A stretch of 64,000 nt of DNA from the NCBI RefSeq assembly GCF_009762775.1, contig NZ_CP046401.1, forward strand, positions 868,001 to 932,000. The letters run 5' to 3'. The position numbers were made by a program, and so were the translations under genes. Positions within the stretch are counted from its first letter, which is position 1. Each line of letters starts with the position of its first letter. The notes below the pieces were generated by a model. That model had not been told where the DNA came from, ran no database searches, and saw only the letters and a program-made list of their open reading frames with translations. This document shows positions 35,994 to 45,483 of this stretch, one piece after another. The stretch is from Maribellus comscasis (GTDB lineage: Bacteria; Bacteroidota; Bacteroidia; Bacteroidales; Prolixibacteraceae).

Positions 35994-38441
35994 TTATATT
36001 TCTTCGATTTTATGAGCGGTATGATTTATCACCTCCGCCTCAAATCCTTTGGGAACTTGAAGAGAATATTTAATTTTTCCATCCTGCTTCTCCCATTGTA
36101 ATCCAATAACGTCATCGTCAACCGGAAGCACGCCACTGCATTCATTCAAATCGATGTCGGAAAAACGAATGGTCACTTTTTTATTGAGGTAATCTACATT
36201 TTCGATTCCCAAGACATCGCGGTACAAAACATGCCCGATGAAGGAAGCAAAACCGTGATTACAACTCGCGCTGGATTTCATGTGCTCCCAGAGCGTTCCG
36301 GTTTGTTTGGCCATTCCGTAAAAATAATCCTGAATCTCGCCCAGCAACTGTTCTTTTAACCCGTAACGCGAAAGGATATCCATTCGCAAATAGTTACCAA
36401 TAAAAGCATTCGCCACAAACACTTCGGGATAAGTAACTTTATCGTTGCGGTTCGGACCAAATTCAGTAGTCAGTTTTTTCCACAATTCAGGATGAGTTTC
36501 AGGAGTAGCGATATTGAAAAAGAAAGCATAATATTGACAAACCTCTGTTGTGTTATTTGTAACTTCAAGTTTTCCATTTTTATCGCGAACAGCATTGTCA
36601 ACAAAAAACTCACCGTTAAACGATTGCTCCAAAATGGTTTCTTTAATTTTTGCCGCTTTCTCCAACCAGCTTTCATTGTTATATAATTCACCGGCCTTTT
36701 GAAGCACTGCGCTGTAAAGCATATTCGACGGATAATTTGCATCTTGTACAAAACTGTTGGCTTTTGACCATTCCACAAAAACCCATTTATCCAATTTTTC
36801 CAATAAACCATCTTCATTTTCAAAACCCTCAAAATAGTTCAATAAATTTGTGATGCTCGATTCCAAACTTGCCACTAATTCTGTATCTCCGCCCCGCTGT
36901 TGGTAATCGTCAATCTGAATCACAAGCCACATTGCCCAGTTGGGAATAAAGTTTCCATCATATTGGTCAGCAGGATAGCACATGGGCAGCATTCCGTCCG
37001 GCAGGAATTTAAAACTATCGGGAAGCGCATAATTTTCATAAAAGTTAAAAGCCACTGCCGATTTTCCGGTAAAATCCTTCTCCATGATAGCCGAAAAATA
37101 GCTGTCGCAAAGCCAGCCTGCCCGCTCACGCGATGGACAATCCATAAAAATATCGACAGAATTTTGCCGGAACGTTTGTTGTGCTGCCTTAAAAATGGCA
37201 TTCAACTTTTCGTTATCCGAGTCAAAAGCTGCCAATTTATTTAAAGGATACGCATATTCACGTAAATAAATATCGTTGATTTGACAACTTCCATCGAAAA
37301 CAATCGCCTTCAAAAACTTAAAAGTGTAGGATTCAAAGGTTTCAAGATTGTAGATTCCCGGCTGCAATTCATAAACCACCTGATTATTTACATCGGCCAT
37401 CCGTTTTTTAGTATTTATGTCACCGTCTGTTAGCAGCTCATCAAAATAAAATAAAATTGTAGTTGGCTCTTTACATGTAATTTTACTTCCAATAAACCCG
37501 GAAAGATTGGTTCCCATATCGAACGTAACAAATTCGTTTTTCTTCAAAGAAATCGGCTGCGCAGGAAAAGGCAAAGAAAGCGCTTCAAAGGTTTTATTAT
37601 TCACTTCCTGAATCAATTGCGACGGCAAAACTTCCAGCTCATTTTCCTTATATCCTTTAAGTTTTTCGCTAATATTTACCAGCGAACGATCTTTGTAATA
37701 TTTTTCCGGTTCCTGAAAATAAATGGAACCTTTCGCGTAAAGCTGCGTTGGATGAACAATATCAAATTCCGGCATTAAAATATTCCGGGGAAGCAGTTCA
37801 ACTTTGGTTTGCTCTGCCAAATTGAGTGTTTCTTCCGGCTTTTTTGTTGCCGTTTTCCATGAATCAAAATCTTCTGTAAGTCGGTAATATTCTGTAAACG
37901 GACGCTGAAAACTGTAGCGTTCCACTTTTTGTAAACGTTCCTTAATTTGAAAAGCATTGAAACCCGGCTCTGCTCCCGTTGCCAATAAAATATGGTTATC
38001 CAATTCCACTTCGGCCTGCAAAAACGAAGGTTCGTCGATGGTATAAAAACTATTTACATTGTAACCAGCCACTTCTATTGCAAGTACATTCTCGTCAGTC
38101 TTCACCAACTCGCTTAAATCATATTCATCAACCCGATAAAAACCATGCGCAGCTCGTGCCGGGCCATACCCTAAAAATTTTCCGTTCAGAAAAACACGAT
38201 AAAGCGACGAGGCTGTAATTTTTAATTTGATGTCCTGCCCTTTTTCTGATTGAAAAACACCATGGAAACCAAGTGTAAGGTTCATTTCTTTTTCGCGGCC
38301 TTCTGCCCAAACAGGAACAGCTTCATTCATCAAGTCAGCATCTTCCGTTTTTTGCGATTCGCAGGAAAAACAAAACAAAAGCACTAAAAATAAAACCGCA
38401 GAATTCGTTTTGATAAAATAATTTTTAATCGGATTTTTCAT
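35994..38441 (-). CDS. GH78-family rhamnosidase lipoprotein
   Basis: An 815-aa lipoprotein (lipobox LLFCFSCES). It has an N-terminal sugar-binding beta-domain (YRVFLNGKFLGYGPARAAHG, about 80-99), an (alpha/alpha)6 barrel with MDCPSRERAGWLCDS (about 432-446, holding the general-acid glutamate) and TLWEHMKSSASCNHGFAS (about 715-732, holding the second glutamate). The motif changes from the canonical DCPQRE..GWTGD to GWLCD, so substrate or subfamily may differ from the other two GH78s. It is probably an alpha-L-rhamnosidase on branched oligosaccharides. It starts 45 bp after the BNR gene at 38487. Confidence 0.88.
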   Translation of the reverse strand: MKNPIKNYFIKTNSAVLFLVLLFCFSCESQKTEDADLMNEAVPVWAEGREKEMNLTLGFHGVFQSEKGQDIKLKITASSLYRVFLNGKFLGYGPARAAHGFYRVDEYDLSELVKTDENVLAIEVAGYNVNSFYTIDEPSFLQAEVELDNHILLATGAEPGFNAFQIKERLQKVERYSFQRPFTEYYRLTEDFDSWKTATKKPEETLNLAEQTKVELLPRNILMPEFDIVHPTQLYAKGSIYFQEPEKYYKDRSLVNISEKLKGYKENELEVLPSQLIQEVNNKTFEALSLPFPAQPISLKKNEFVTFDMGTNLSGFIGSKITCKEPTTILFYFDELLTDGDINTKKRMADVNNQVVYELQPGIYNLETFESYTFKFLKAIVFDGSCQINDIYLREYAYPLNKLAAFDSDNEKLNAIFKAAQQTFRQNSVDIFMDCPSRERAGWLCDSYFSAIMEKDFTGKSAVAFNFYENYALPDSFKFLPDGMLPMCYPADQYDGNFIPNWAMWLVIQIDDYQQRGGDTELVASLESSITNLLNYFEGFENEDGLLEKLDKWVFVEWSKANSFVQDANYPSNMLYSAVLQKAGELYNNESWLEKAAKIKETILEQSFNGEFFVDNAVRDKNGKLEVTNNTTEVCQYYAFFFNIATPETHPELWKKLTTEFGPNRNDKVTYPEVFVANAFIGNYLRMDILSRYGLKEQLLGEIQDYFYGMAKQTGTLWEHMKSSASCNHGFASFIGHVLYRDVLGIENVDYLNKKVTIRFSDIDLNECSGVLPVDDDVIGLQWEKQDGKIKYSLQVPKGFEAEVINHTAHKIEEI

Positions 38442-38486
38442 CTTTTTGTTGATTCAGGTTTATAATATGTTGTGCGAATTTTCTTG

Positions 38487-39674
38487 TTACTCTTTCATTT
38501 CCAAAATTGTTCCGGCAATGTATCTTATTCCGTTATTTTTATTGAAATAATACACCACCAAAACACGATTATCATCCAGCAAAACCGGCCAGGTGTATCC
38601 CAAATCAGTAGATCCTCCATCTTCGCGAAGAATAATTTCAGAATCACTTTCAAAATCAGTACATTCTGCATTTAAAATTCGGGCGCGGATTCCGTAGGGT
38701 TCATGCCGGTAACCATAGGTTAAGAGCACGCGGTTATCCGGCAGGCGAAGTGCATTCAGCGGATGTCCCTGAAATCCCATTTTCTGCCAGGGTTCAAAAG
38801 TTTTACCTCCGTCTTTCGATCGGGCAATACATGCCTGATCATCTAAATTGGCAGTGCGTAAAAAAGCAATCAGATCACCTTTTGGAGTCTCATAAATAGA
38901 AGTTTCGTTAAACGAAGCTTTCTCGTCGGAAGCTACTTCTGACATATATTTCCAGTTCAATCCTTTATCGTCAGAAACAATTAAATGCGTTGAAGATCTT
39001 TTAAGATTTTCACTATCGTATGCTGCAACAACCCAGTAAATCCGGCCATTTTTGCCTTCGCAAAGTGCTCCTCTATTGTATGCTGGCAGGGGTTCTCCTG
39101 TTGGACTAAGATGTAACTCCGGCGAAATATGCGGAGGATAAATCGGTCCGTCCCAGTTTTTTCCACCATCCGTTGAACGTACGAGGTAACCCCCTAAAAA
39201 AACAAATCCATTATTTTCGCCATACGGCTTTTGAAGCGTATTCCGTTCTTCTTCCGACAAAGGAGCCCAGCCGTAACTGGTGCAAAGAATTGTTCCATCG
39301 TTTAGTTGCGACATACAAGGGTCCTGTGAACCGCCAAAGGGATGTGCATAAATTAGCTCCGGTTCTTTTGTCCAGGTTTCAGCATCGGTTGAACTAACTT
39401 TTACAAGGTAACTATTGGCATCAACATGCCTGTTTCCTTTCCCCCCATAATTCCTACGATCGGGAGCCCGCCGAAAGGCAACAATCAGCTCTCCATCGGG
39501 GCGTTTAATGACAGAAGGAAAACTGGAATAAAAACAGGTGTCTTTATAGATGACCACATCTTTTATTTTTATTAACCCAGTTTTGGGTTTATCCGCTTCT
39601 TTTTTCTCTGTCTGTTCCTTAGCAAAAACAGAATAAAAACCAAACATTATAAAAAAACTGAGTACTGCTTTCAT
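38487..39674 (-). CDS. BNR-repeat sialidase-like propeller protein, secreted
   Basis: A signal peptide (about 18 residues, ending VFAK) precedes a single propeller with Asp-box-like repeats SSTDAETW, STDGGKNW, SDDKGLNW and SKDGGKTF. The N-terminal strand FPSVIKRPDGELIVAFRRAPDRR has two arginines, but no RIP motif is seen, so I do not call it a sialidase. A run of cysteine- and tyrosine-containing strands (LTYGYRHEPYG) near residue 325 may be part of an active centre. It is a distant relative of the protein at 23220. It sits 45 bp before GH78 and 82 bp after GDPD, so it belongs to the locus operon. Confidence 0.75.
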   Translation of the reverse strand: MKAVLSFFIMFGFYSVFAKEQTEKKEADKPKTGLIKIKDVVIYKDTCFYSSFPSVIKRPDGELIVAFRRAPDRRNYGGKGNRHVDANSYLVKVSSTDAETWTKEPELIYAHPFGGSQDPCMSQLNDGTILCTSYGWAPLSEEERNTLQKPYGENNGFVFLGGYLVRSTDGGKNWDGPIYPPHISPELHLSPTGEPLPAYNRGALCEGKNGRIYWVVAAYDSENLKRSSTHLIVSDDKGLNWKYMSEVASDEKASFNETSIYETPKGDLIAFLRTANLDDQACIARSKDGGKTFEPWQKMGFQGHPLNALRLPDNRVLLTYGYRHEPYGIRARILNAECTDFESDSEIILREDGGSTDLGYTWPVLLDDNRVLVVYYFNKNNGIRYIAGTILEMKE

Positions 39675-39756
39675 TCAGTTAAAATTTAGTTTCAATATTA
39701 CTCCAAATAATTATGTTATGCATCCCGTGGAATCCTTCCTGTAAATAACGAGCGAA

Positions 39757-40596
39757 CTATAACCCTTCCAATATTGTTTCCAAATAACCGGAAGTATGGA
39801 CAATATCGTTTACCAAGGGGAAATCAACTCCATACTCAAACAACAATTTTAATTCATCCGGAGAATCAGTCCCAAAATAATTAACCCGGATTCCATTCTT
39901 TTTCAAAGCCTTTGTATATTCAGCAAATTCGGGCGTAATTTTTCCTTTTAGTTGAATGAAATTGGCTTTCATTTTAATGGTTGCATTTACATAATCCCAA
40001 TTCGAATCCTGTCGATCCATGTTACAAATCAAAATTCCGGGTACTGCCTCTTTTGCATCCTTCGCAGCTTTTCCACTACATGCTAAAAAAGCCTGATTCA
40101 AACGATTTTCCTTTTGCAACAATTTGGCCGCCATTACAGGAGTTTCGCCTTCACCTTTTACATGAACATTAATCCAGATGTTTCGGGGAAGAACACTCAA
40201 AGCTTCTTCAAAAGTTGGAACTTTTTCACCTTCAAAATCCGAAGATTTCCAACTCCCGGCATCGAGTTTTTTAATTTTAGCCAGGGTAAAATCTGAAATT
40301 CTTCCCGAGCCGTTGGTTGTTCGATCAACCGTTTCATCGTGCATTATCACCATTTTACCATCTTGGGTTAACCACACGTCCAACTCAACCATTTGCGCTC
40401 CAGCTTCAACAGCGGCTTTAAAAGCAACAATTGTATTTTCAGGATGTGTGACCATCGCCCCACGGTGTGCGCAAAATCCGTGCACGGGCAAATCTTTTCT
40501 TTTCTCTGTTTTACCGTTAAAAGCCAGCCCGATATTTCCTTCAACAATCGAAAGACTAAAGCAAAAAGCCAATACGAACAATATTGTTTTTTTCAT
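39757..40596 (-). CDS. Secreted glycerophosphodiester phosphodiesterase (GDPD)
   Basis: The 279-aa protein begins with a signal peptide (about 20 residues). GDPD marks are H44-R45-G46 in FCAHRGAMVTHPENTI, the metal-binding E71-x-D73 in MVELDVWLTQDG, and H86 in MHDETVDRTTNGSG. Length and motifs fit a metal-dependent GDPD that cleaves glycerophosphodiesters to glycerol phosphate and an alcohol. It is exported, and it lies inside a glycan locus next to rhamnosidases, which is unusual for plain phospholipid scavenging. A phosphodiester-linked glycan or teichoic-type substituent is an inference. Confidence 0.9.
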   Translation of the reverse strand: MKKTILFVLAFCFSLSIVEGNIGLAFNGKTEKRKDLPVHGFCAHRGAMVTHPENTIVAFKAAVEAGAQMVELDVWLTQDGKMVIMHDETVDRTTNGSGRISDFTLAKIKKLDAGSWKSSDFEGEKVPTFEEALSVLPRNIWINVHVKGEGETPVMAAKLLQKENRLNQAFLACSGKAAKDAKEAVPGILICNMDRQDSNWDYVNATIKMKANFIQLKGKITPEFAEYTKALKKNGIRVNYFGTDSPDELKLLFEYGVDFPLVNDIVHTSGYLETILEGL

Positions 40597-40623
40597 TTCA
40601 ACTATATAATTTAGAATCTATAT

Positions 40624-40660
40624 CATAAAAATATCTGCCCTCTTAAACAACCCGGGCAGA
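40624..40660 (-). terminator. Terminator after the YhhN gene
   Basis: TCTGCCC (40634-40640) pairs with GGGCAGA (40654-40660). On the minus strand the stem is followed by ATATTTTTATG. It separates the YhhN/metallophosphoesterase pair from the GDPD gene. Confidence 0.6.
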
Positions 40661-40681
40661 AATTTAAAATTTCTATTATCT

Positions 40682-41359
40682 TCAATTATTCTTCAGCCAT
40701 CTACGTATCAATGAAAAAATTATTGAAATGTGTGCCAGATAATAAGTTGGCAAAATCAAAAAATCGAGTTCCCTGTATCCGACAAACTCTTTAAATGCGA
40801 TAATTGTATCGGAAAAAAGAATCAGGAAAATACCAAAAACATAAGCCCATTTTTCTGTTCCGGTTGACTGAAGTCCAACAGCAAAACCTAACGAAAGGCA
40901 AGAAATTACCAGATAAACGAGTGCTGCAAACATGAGTATATGATTATCGATAACGGGGTACAAAACAAAGGCGAAGAACAAAAGAAATGCACTCAATAAA
41001 ACCGCCGTAAAAATTCGGTTGATTCGCCCATTCTGCAATGCATAAATTAGATATCCAAAATGTGCGAGGAAATAAAAACCAATTCCATACACAAACATGT
41101 TTGCGTCGCCACTTTTATTTGATAAAAACCAGTCGCCAACAATGGAAAACAGAAATGCCGACATCAGAAAAAGGATATCTTTTGCTTTGGGAAGCTTGGA
41201 AAAATAAAGTATTAAAAGAATTATGATTCCGGCACCTGCGGTTCCCGATTTAAAAAAAAATCCAAAATGGCTAAGCGCCAAAACAGCAAAAATCGTTGGA
41301 AAAATTAATATTATATAAAGCCAGTTTGTCTTGATTTGTTTTATTTTCATTCTGTTCAT
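40682..41359 (-). CDS. YhhN-family membrane protein (lysoplasmalogenase type)
   Basis: This 225-aa protein consists almost entirely of hydrophobic helices (about seven to eight). Family-like positions are SIVGDWFLSNKSGDANMFVYGIG (about 72-94) with the conserved GD, FLAHFGYLIYAL after it, LFSDTIIAF (about 183-191) with the second Asp, and LPTYYLAHISII near the end. YhhN/TMEM86 relatives include lysoplasmalogenases that hydrolyse the vinyl ether of lysoplasmalogens. It directly abuts the metallophosphoesterase (no gap), so the two are coupled. Its relation to glycan use is unclear. Confidence 0.8.
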   Translation of the reverse strand: MNRMKIKQIKTNWLYIILIFPTIFAVLALSHFGFFFKSGTAGAGIIILLILYFSKLPKAKDILFLMSAFLFSIVGDWFLSNKSGDANMFVYGIGFYFLAHFGYLIYALQNGRINRIFTAVLLSAFLLFFAFVLYPVIDNHILMFAALVYLVISCLSLGFAVGLQSTGTEKWAYVFGIFLILFSDTIIAFKEFVGYRELDFLILPTYYLAHISIIFSLIRRWLKNN

Positions 41360-42307
41360 TTAAAGGTCAATCTGCATTTCTTTCTGCTGACTTCCAGGCA
41401 AAGAAATACGAATATTGTTTTCGGTGAGTTTTATTTGCCGCCAGTTTGTTGTGTCTTGAGCAAACGCCCCCGTTCTTATCTGAACGATTTCGTTCCCATT
41501 CTCCGTATTAAATGCCTGAATACCATTTTTATGATTATGCCCGGCTAGTATCATTTTCACAGAAGAATATTTCGACAAAACTGAAAACAACTCTCCTCCT
41601 GTTTCTACAACATTATTTTTTAGCGGAATATGCATCAAAATAATTTCCACATCGTCGTCAGACTGGTTTATCTGCCCTTCCAGCCAATGCAACTGAGGTT
41701 TATCCACGTAGGGAAGCAATACATCCTCTTCATCAGAAAAATCATAGTAGCCATCGTCGAGAAAAATAAGCCGAAAGGGTGTGTTTCCAACTTTGAAAAT
41801 TTTACTATAGTGTGTGCCTTCGCTAAAACACGATGCATTTTTTATCCACGCAGCACGGGCTTTTTCAGCATTGTTTTGTGTTGAGATACGTTCACATTCG
41901 CCCCACGAGTAAGAAATAATATCGTGATTTCCGAGTGTAAAATAAAAAGGCACCCGACTTTTCCCCGTTAGCTGCACGAACTGTTCCAGTTGAAATTCCA
42001 GCATTTTTCCGCTACTGGTTTCGCCTTCAAAAAAATCGACTAAATCGCCGGTAGCAATTACAAAATTGCTTTTGGTTTTTTGCGGCATATTTTCAACAAA
42101 ATTCTTCAGAGGTTTTACACCATCTTTGTAGCCCCTTCTGTTTTCAGCCAAATCAGGCTGAAAAAAATCCAAATCGAAAATAACATGCAAATCCGAGATA
42201 TGAAGAAAAGAGAGTGTATCGTTTTGCCCGAATATATTTCCGGGTGCCAGGATACTTAACCCCAACGCCAAAAGTGCTCCACAAAAATTCCTTACGATAT
42301 GATTCAT
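41360..42307 (-). CDS. Secreted calcineurin-like metallophosphoesterase
   Basis: ATG 42307 is preferred over a start nine codons earlier because it gives a proper signal peptide (about 28 residues, ending IFGQ). The metal-binding motifs are in order: D39-L-H41 in HISDLH, GDLVDF, GNHDI, MHIPL and GHNHKNG. This matches the calcineurin-like phosphoesterase superfamily, secreted subgroup. It would cleave phosphomono- or diesters in the periplasm. Coupled to YhhN and near the exported GDPD, it forms a phosphate-processing subset within the locus. Confidence 0.9.
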   Translation of the reverse strand: MNHIVRNFCGALLALGLSILAPGNIFGQNDTLSFLHISDLHVIFDLDFFQPDLAENRRGYKDGVKPLKNFVENMPQKTKSNFVIATGDLVDFFEGETSSGKMLEFQLEQFVQLTGKSRVPFYFTLGNHDIISYSWGECERISTQNNAEKARAAWIKNASCFSEGTHYSKIFKVGNTPFRLIFLDDGYYDFSDEEDVLLPYVDKPQLHWLEGQINQSDDDVEIILMHIPLKNNVVETGGELFSVLSKYSSVKMILAGHNHKNGIQAFNTENGNEIVQIRTGAFAQDTTNWRQIKLTENNIRISLPGSQQKEMQIDL

Positions 42308-42479
42308 CTTAGTAAATTTATTTCCTGTTTGCATATCATCATTCTAGCTGTAATGTCTAACCTAAAATTAAAGTAAGTTATATTGAACTTGAAAGCCTCT
42401 CACTGGTTGAAACCGTTTCCGAAAAATTCTAATAGTTATCGGGACGGATGACAAAGAGATATATGAAGGCCAAATGACA

Positions 42480-45143
42480 TTAGTCTATTACATAACTGAC
42501 ATTGTATTTTCCACTCTTAATGCTCACCGGCAAATCGTCGTTTTGAAGAGCATATTTTTTCCCTTCCAACGAGTATTCCTCAACGCCGTCGGGAATTACA
42601 ACTTCCGCTTCAACGCCCACGGGAATTTCTATTTCCATATCCATTTTTCCTGCTTCTATTTTCCAATTTACCGACAGTTTTCCCCACGGCGTTTCTTTAA
42701 AGGTTTTTGCCCATGTAACTCCTTCGGGAATTTGTGGCTGAATGCGTACTTTTCGATAGGCCGGGAAATCTTCCAGCGGAAAAATTCCACCAACAGCCTG
42801 ATAAAACCACGAGCCGGTTCCGTTGTAACAGTTATGAATCCTGCTCCGGGCACCGTCCCAATGTTCCCAGGTAGTTGTAGCGCCATTATCAATCATATAC
42901 AAGTAGCCCGGGTAATCACGCTTTTTCATCATCGAGTACATTAAACCGGATTTTTGGTTTTTAGTTGCCCACTCGGTTAAAACCGGAAGACCTACCAACC
43001 CGCAAGCAAAATGCCCGTTACGATTTACATTGATTTCATTATATAAAGCTTCTTTTACATTTTCTAATTCTTTTTCAGGAACTGCACCGGCTATCAACGG
43101 GAAAGCCAAATCGATTTGTGTTCCTGTTCCATAGGTGTTATCTGATTCATCAAAAAATGTTTTATGAATCGTTTTCTGCAACTGATCTTTTTTACGGGCG
43201 TACATTTTTTTGTCATTCGCTTTTCCAAGAATCCCGGCTATTTTCTGCATATTATCATAACAAACTGCAACAAAAGAATTATTTACAACATCCACCGAAG
43301 CCTCTGCAGTCTGGTCGATTCCTTCCGGTGTAGCCCAGTCGCCCAGATACCATCCCCGGTAATCCGTGTCGGGCCAACGTTTTAAAAGTCCGTCAACCGA
43401 ATATTTATCCACATACCCTAACCATTTCTGCATTACTGGATAATATTTTTTTAATAGCAATGTATCGCCATAATTCAGAAAAGTATTCCAGGTGGCAGTG
43501 ATAATAAAACCACACCAGTATGGGCCACCGCCAGCTCTGTATGGATTTGGCGCAGTGTGCGGCATTCCACCGTCTTCGCGAACTACATCGGCCCACGCCT
43601 GCAGCCAGTTGGAATATAACGGACCTAAATTGTACATTGTTTGAGCTGTAACCGTTGAAGCATTTCCGTCGCCGCCATATCCCAGGCGTTCAATTTGAGG
43701 GCAATCGACCAAGTCTCCGCCTATACTTAAACACTGAAACGTATAATGCAACATATCATGAATCGCATTTAAATCAGGATCGGAACATTCAAAACCGGAA
43801 GCCACTTCGTAATCGGTCCGGATAAGGTAGGCCTGAACAGAATCAATATCCGGCATTTCAGAGAGTCCGGTAACCTCAACATACCGAAATCCGTGATAGT
43901 TAAATTTATTGATAAAAATTTCAGGTGCTGTACCGGATGCTATATAGATATCGTATTGATTACGGTAATTAAACTTTCCTTCTTTGGTGAGATGATCACA
44001 ATATTCCAGTTTTATCTCCTGCCCGGATTTCAAATCCTGAAAATGAAACTCAAGCCATCCCGTTAAATTCTTTCCCATATCCACCAGAAATGTATCTGCC
44101 GCAATTTGAATAACTGCTGCCGGTTGAATAGTATCCTGAACGGTATTTAATTCTGTCATCTGAGGACTTACAGCATGAACCGGAATATTTACAACTGAAA
44201 CCGGCTTCCACTCACGGTCAGGCTCATCCGTTTTAAAATCGTTTTTTGTTAACGTGCCGTTTACAATTTCACCACCAAACTGATTTGGCCTCCAGTTTCC
44301 ATGCCGGGTGTAACTGCTTGCTCTGCCTTTCCAGTCAGTGTTGGTAACAACAATGGTTTGTTTTTTCTCTCCATCCACTTTTTCCAGCTGTGCCCGAACT
44401 ACCGGGCCATCGTTTACCACACCGGGAAGCCCGGAAGTGTACCAGCCGCTCCCCAACCAAATCAGCAGATCATTCCCGCCTTTTTTTACCAAAGCTGAAA
44501 CATCGTAGGTATTTATCAACGAACGTTTATTAAACTGCGAAACCGCCGGAGTTAAAACACCGTTGCCCGCTTTTTGCCCGTTTATATAAACTTCATGGTA
44601 TCCCAAAGAATTTACATGCAATAAATATTTTGAATCAGAATCCTCCACATCAAATGATTTAAAAAGCTGGGGACACTCGCTAAAACCGGCGCCGGGATTA
44701 TATGCAATGTATTCCGCCTGCCAGCTATCTTCAGTTAACAAACCTATTCCAAACATAGCGGGTGTACTCCAGTCTGATACATTTCCTTCATTATCCCAAA
44801 CACGTATTTTCCAAAATGCAGCCATTCCTGACGACAGTTCTTTTCCCTTGTAAGGGACAAAAATACCTGAGGCGGATTCTATTTTCCCGGAGTCCCAAAA
44901 ATCAGATTTTTCTTCTTCAAGCAAATCAATAGCACTGGCAACCAGAATCTGAAAAGCTTTTTGCTCTGTACCATTTTCAGGGCTCTGAATTTTCCAGCTA
45001 AAACGGGGTACTGTTTTGTCAATCGCTGTCGGATTCGTTAAATTTTCACATTTAAGGTCGTAAACAACAAGATGATTTTCTGAGCTACAACTCCATAAAA
45101 GGAATAAAACAGCAGGGATAAAAAAGACAGGTAGTCGGTTCAT
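42480..45143 (-). CDS. GH78 alpha-L-rhamnosidase lipoprotein
   Basis: An 887-aa lipoprotein (lipobox LLWSCSSE) with N-terminal domains (LKCENLTNPTAIDKTVPRFSW, GNGVLTPAVSQFNKRSLINTYDV), the (alpha/alpha)6 barrel and a C-terminal beta-domain. DCPQIERLGYGGDGN (about residue 480) replaces the canonical DCPQRERLGWTGDA and keeps the glutamate; NGATTTWEHWDG (about 752-763) carries the other glutamate. It is the first enzyme downstream of the SusCD terminator and so likely depends on read-through or its own promoter in the 340-bp spacer. Expected activity is release of terminal alpha-L-rhamnose. Confidence 0.93.
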   Translation of the reverse strand: MNRLPVFFIPAVLFLLWSCSSENHLVVYDLKCENLTNPTAIDKTVPRFSWKIQSPENGTEQKAFQILVASAIDLLEEEKSDFWDSGKIESASGIFVPYKGKELSSGMAAFWKIRVWDNEGNVSDWSTPAMFGIGLLTEDSWQAEYIAYNPGAGFSECPQLFKSFDVEDSDSKYLLHVNSLGYHEVYINGQKAGNGVLTPAVSQFNKRSLINTYDVSALVKKGGNDLLIWLGSGWYTSGLPGVVNDGPVVRAQLEKVDGEKKQTIVVTNTDWKGRASSYTRHGNWRPNQFGGEIVNGTLTKNDFKTDEPDREWKPVSVVNIPVHAVSPQMTELNTVQDTIQPAAVIQIAADTFLVDMGKNLTGWLEFHFQDLKSGQEIKLEYCDHLTKEGKFNYRNQYDIYIASGTAPEIFINKFNYHGFRYVEVTGLSEMPDIDSVQAYLIRTDYEVASGFECSDPDLNAIHDMLHYTFQCLSIGGDLVDCPQIERLGYGGDGNASTVTAQTMYNLGPLYSNWLQAWADVVREDGGMPHTAPNPYRAGGGPYWCGFIITATWNTFLNYGDTLLLKKYYPVMQKWLGYVDKYSVDGLLKRWPDTDYRGWYLGDWATPEGIDQTAEASVDVVNNSFVAVCYDNMQKIAGILGKANDKKMYARKKDQLQKTIHKTFFDESDNTYGTGTQIDLAFPLIAGAVPEKELENVKEALYNEINVNRNGHFACGLVGLPVLTEWATKNQKSGLMYSMMKKRDYPGYLYMIDNGATTTWEHWDGARSRIHNCYNGTGSWFYQAVGGIFPLEDFPAYRKVRIQPQIPEGVTWAKTFKETPWGKLSVNWKIEAGKMDMEIEIPVGVEAEVVIPDGVEEYSLEGKKYALQNDDLPVSIKSGKYNVSYVID

Positions 45144-45483
45144 TTATTAACAGTTTTAATTTTGGATTATCAATCCCGATAAAGTTATTAAAGTTTTTAT
45201 AAATATTCGGCTTCAAAGTAGGAGTATGCTTTCTCTGCGTCCTGTTTTCCGAGCACCTTTTGCATTTGGCACCGCCCTCCCCAAAAAAAGAATGTTTTCC
45301 AGGTATTCCGTCATTCAAACCTCATAAAATGTAGTTAATCAAAAGCTGAAAAAATATCCCGGGTAATTTAAAAAGTTCAACGACCATCTTCTTTTACAAT
45401 AAAAAAACCGCTACCAAAAATTTGATAGCGGTGATTATCTTAAAAATCTAATCTACTCAGAGACTGAGGTGTTTCACTCTTTT
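45144..45483. other. 340-bp spacer between GH78 and SusD
   Basis: It contains the SusD terminator at 45401-45433. The remaining 250 bp hold no convincing gene (a 77-aa minus-strand frame reads into the GH78 start region but is cysteine-rich and low in coding character). No clear TAnnTTTG box was found here. The promoter for the downstream enzyme genes would be expected in this stretch. Confidence 0.55.
45400..45433 (-). terminator. Strong terminator after SusD
   Basis: ACCGCTA (45407-45413) pairs with TAGCGGT (45426-45432). On the minus strand it is followed by an uninterrupted run of seven T. It lies about 50 nt past the SusD stop and would lower transcription of the enzymes relative to SusCD. 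Confidence 0.85.

Noticed and set aside
45085..45318. 77-aa minus-strand frame upstream of GH78
   Set aside because: Overlaps the GH78 start in another frame, no signal peptide or family resemblance.
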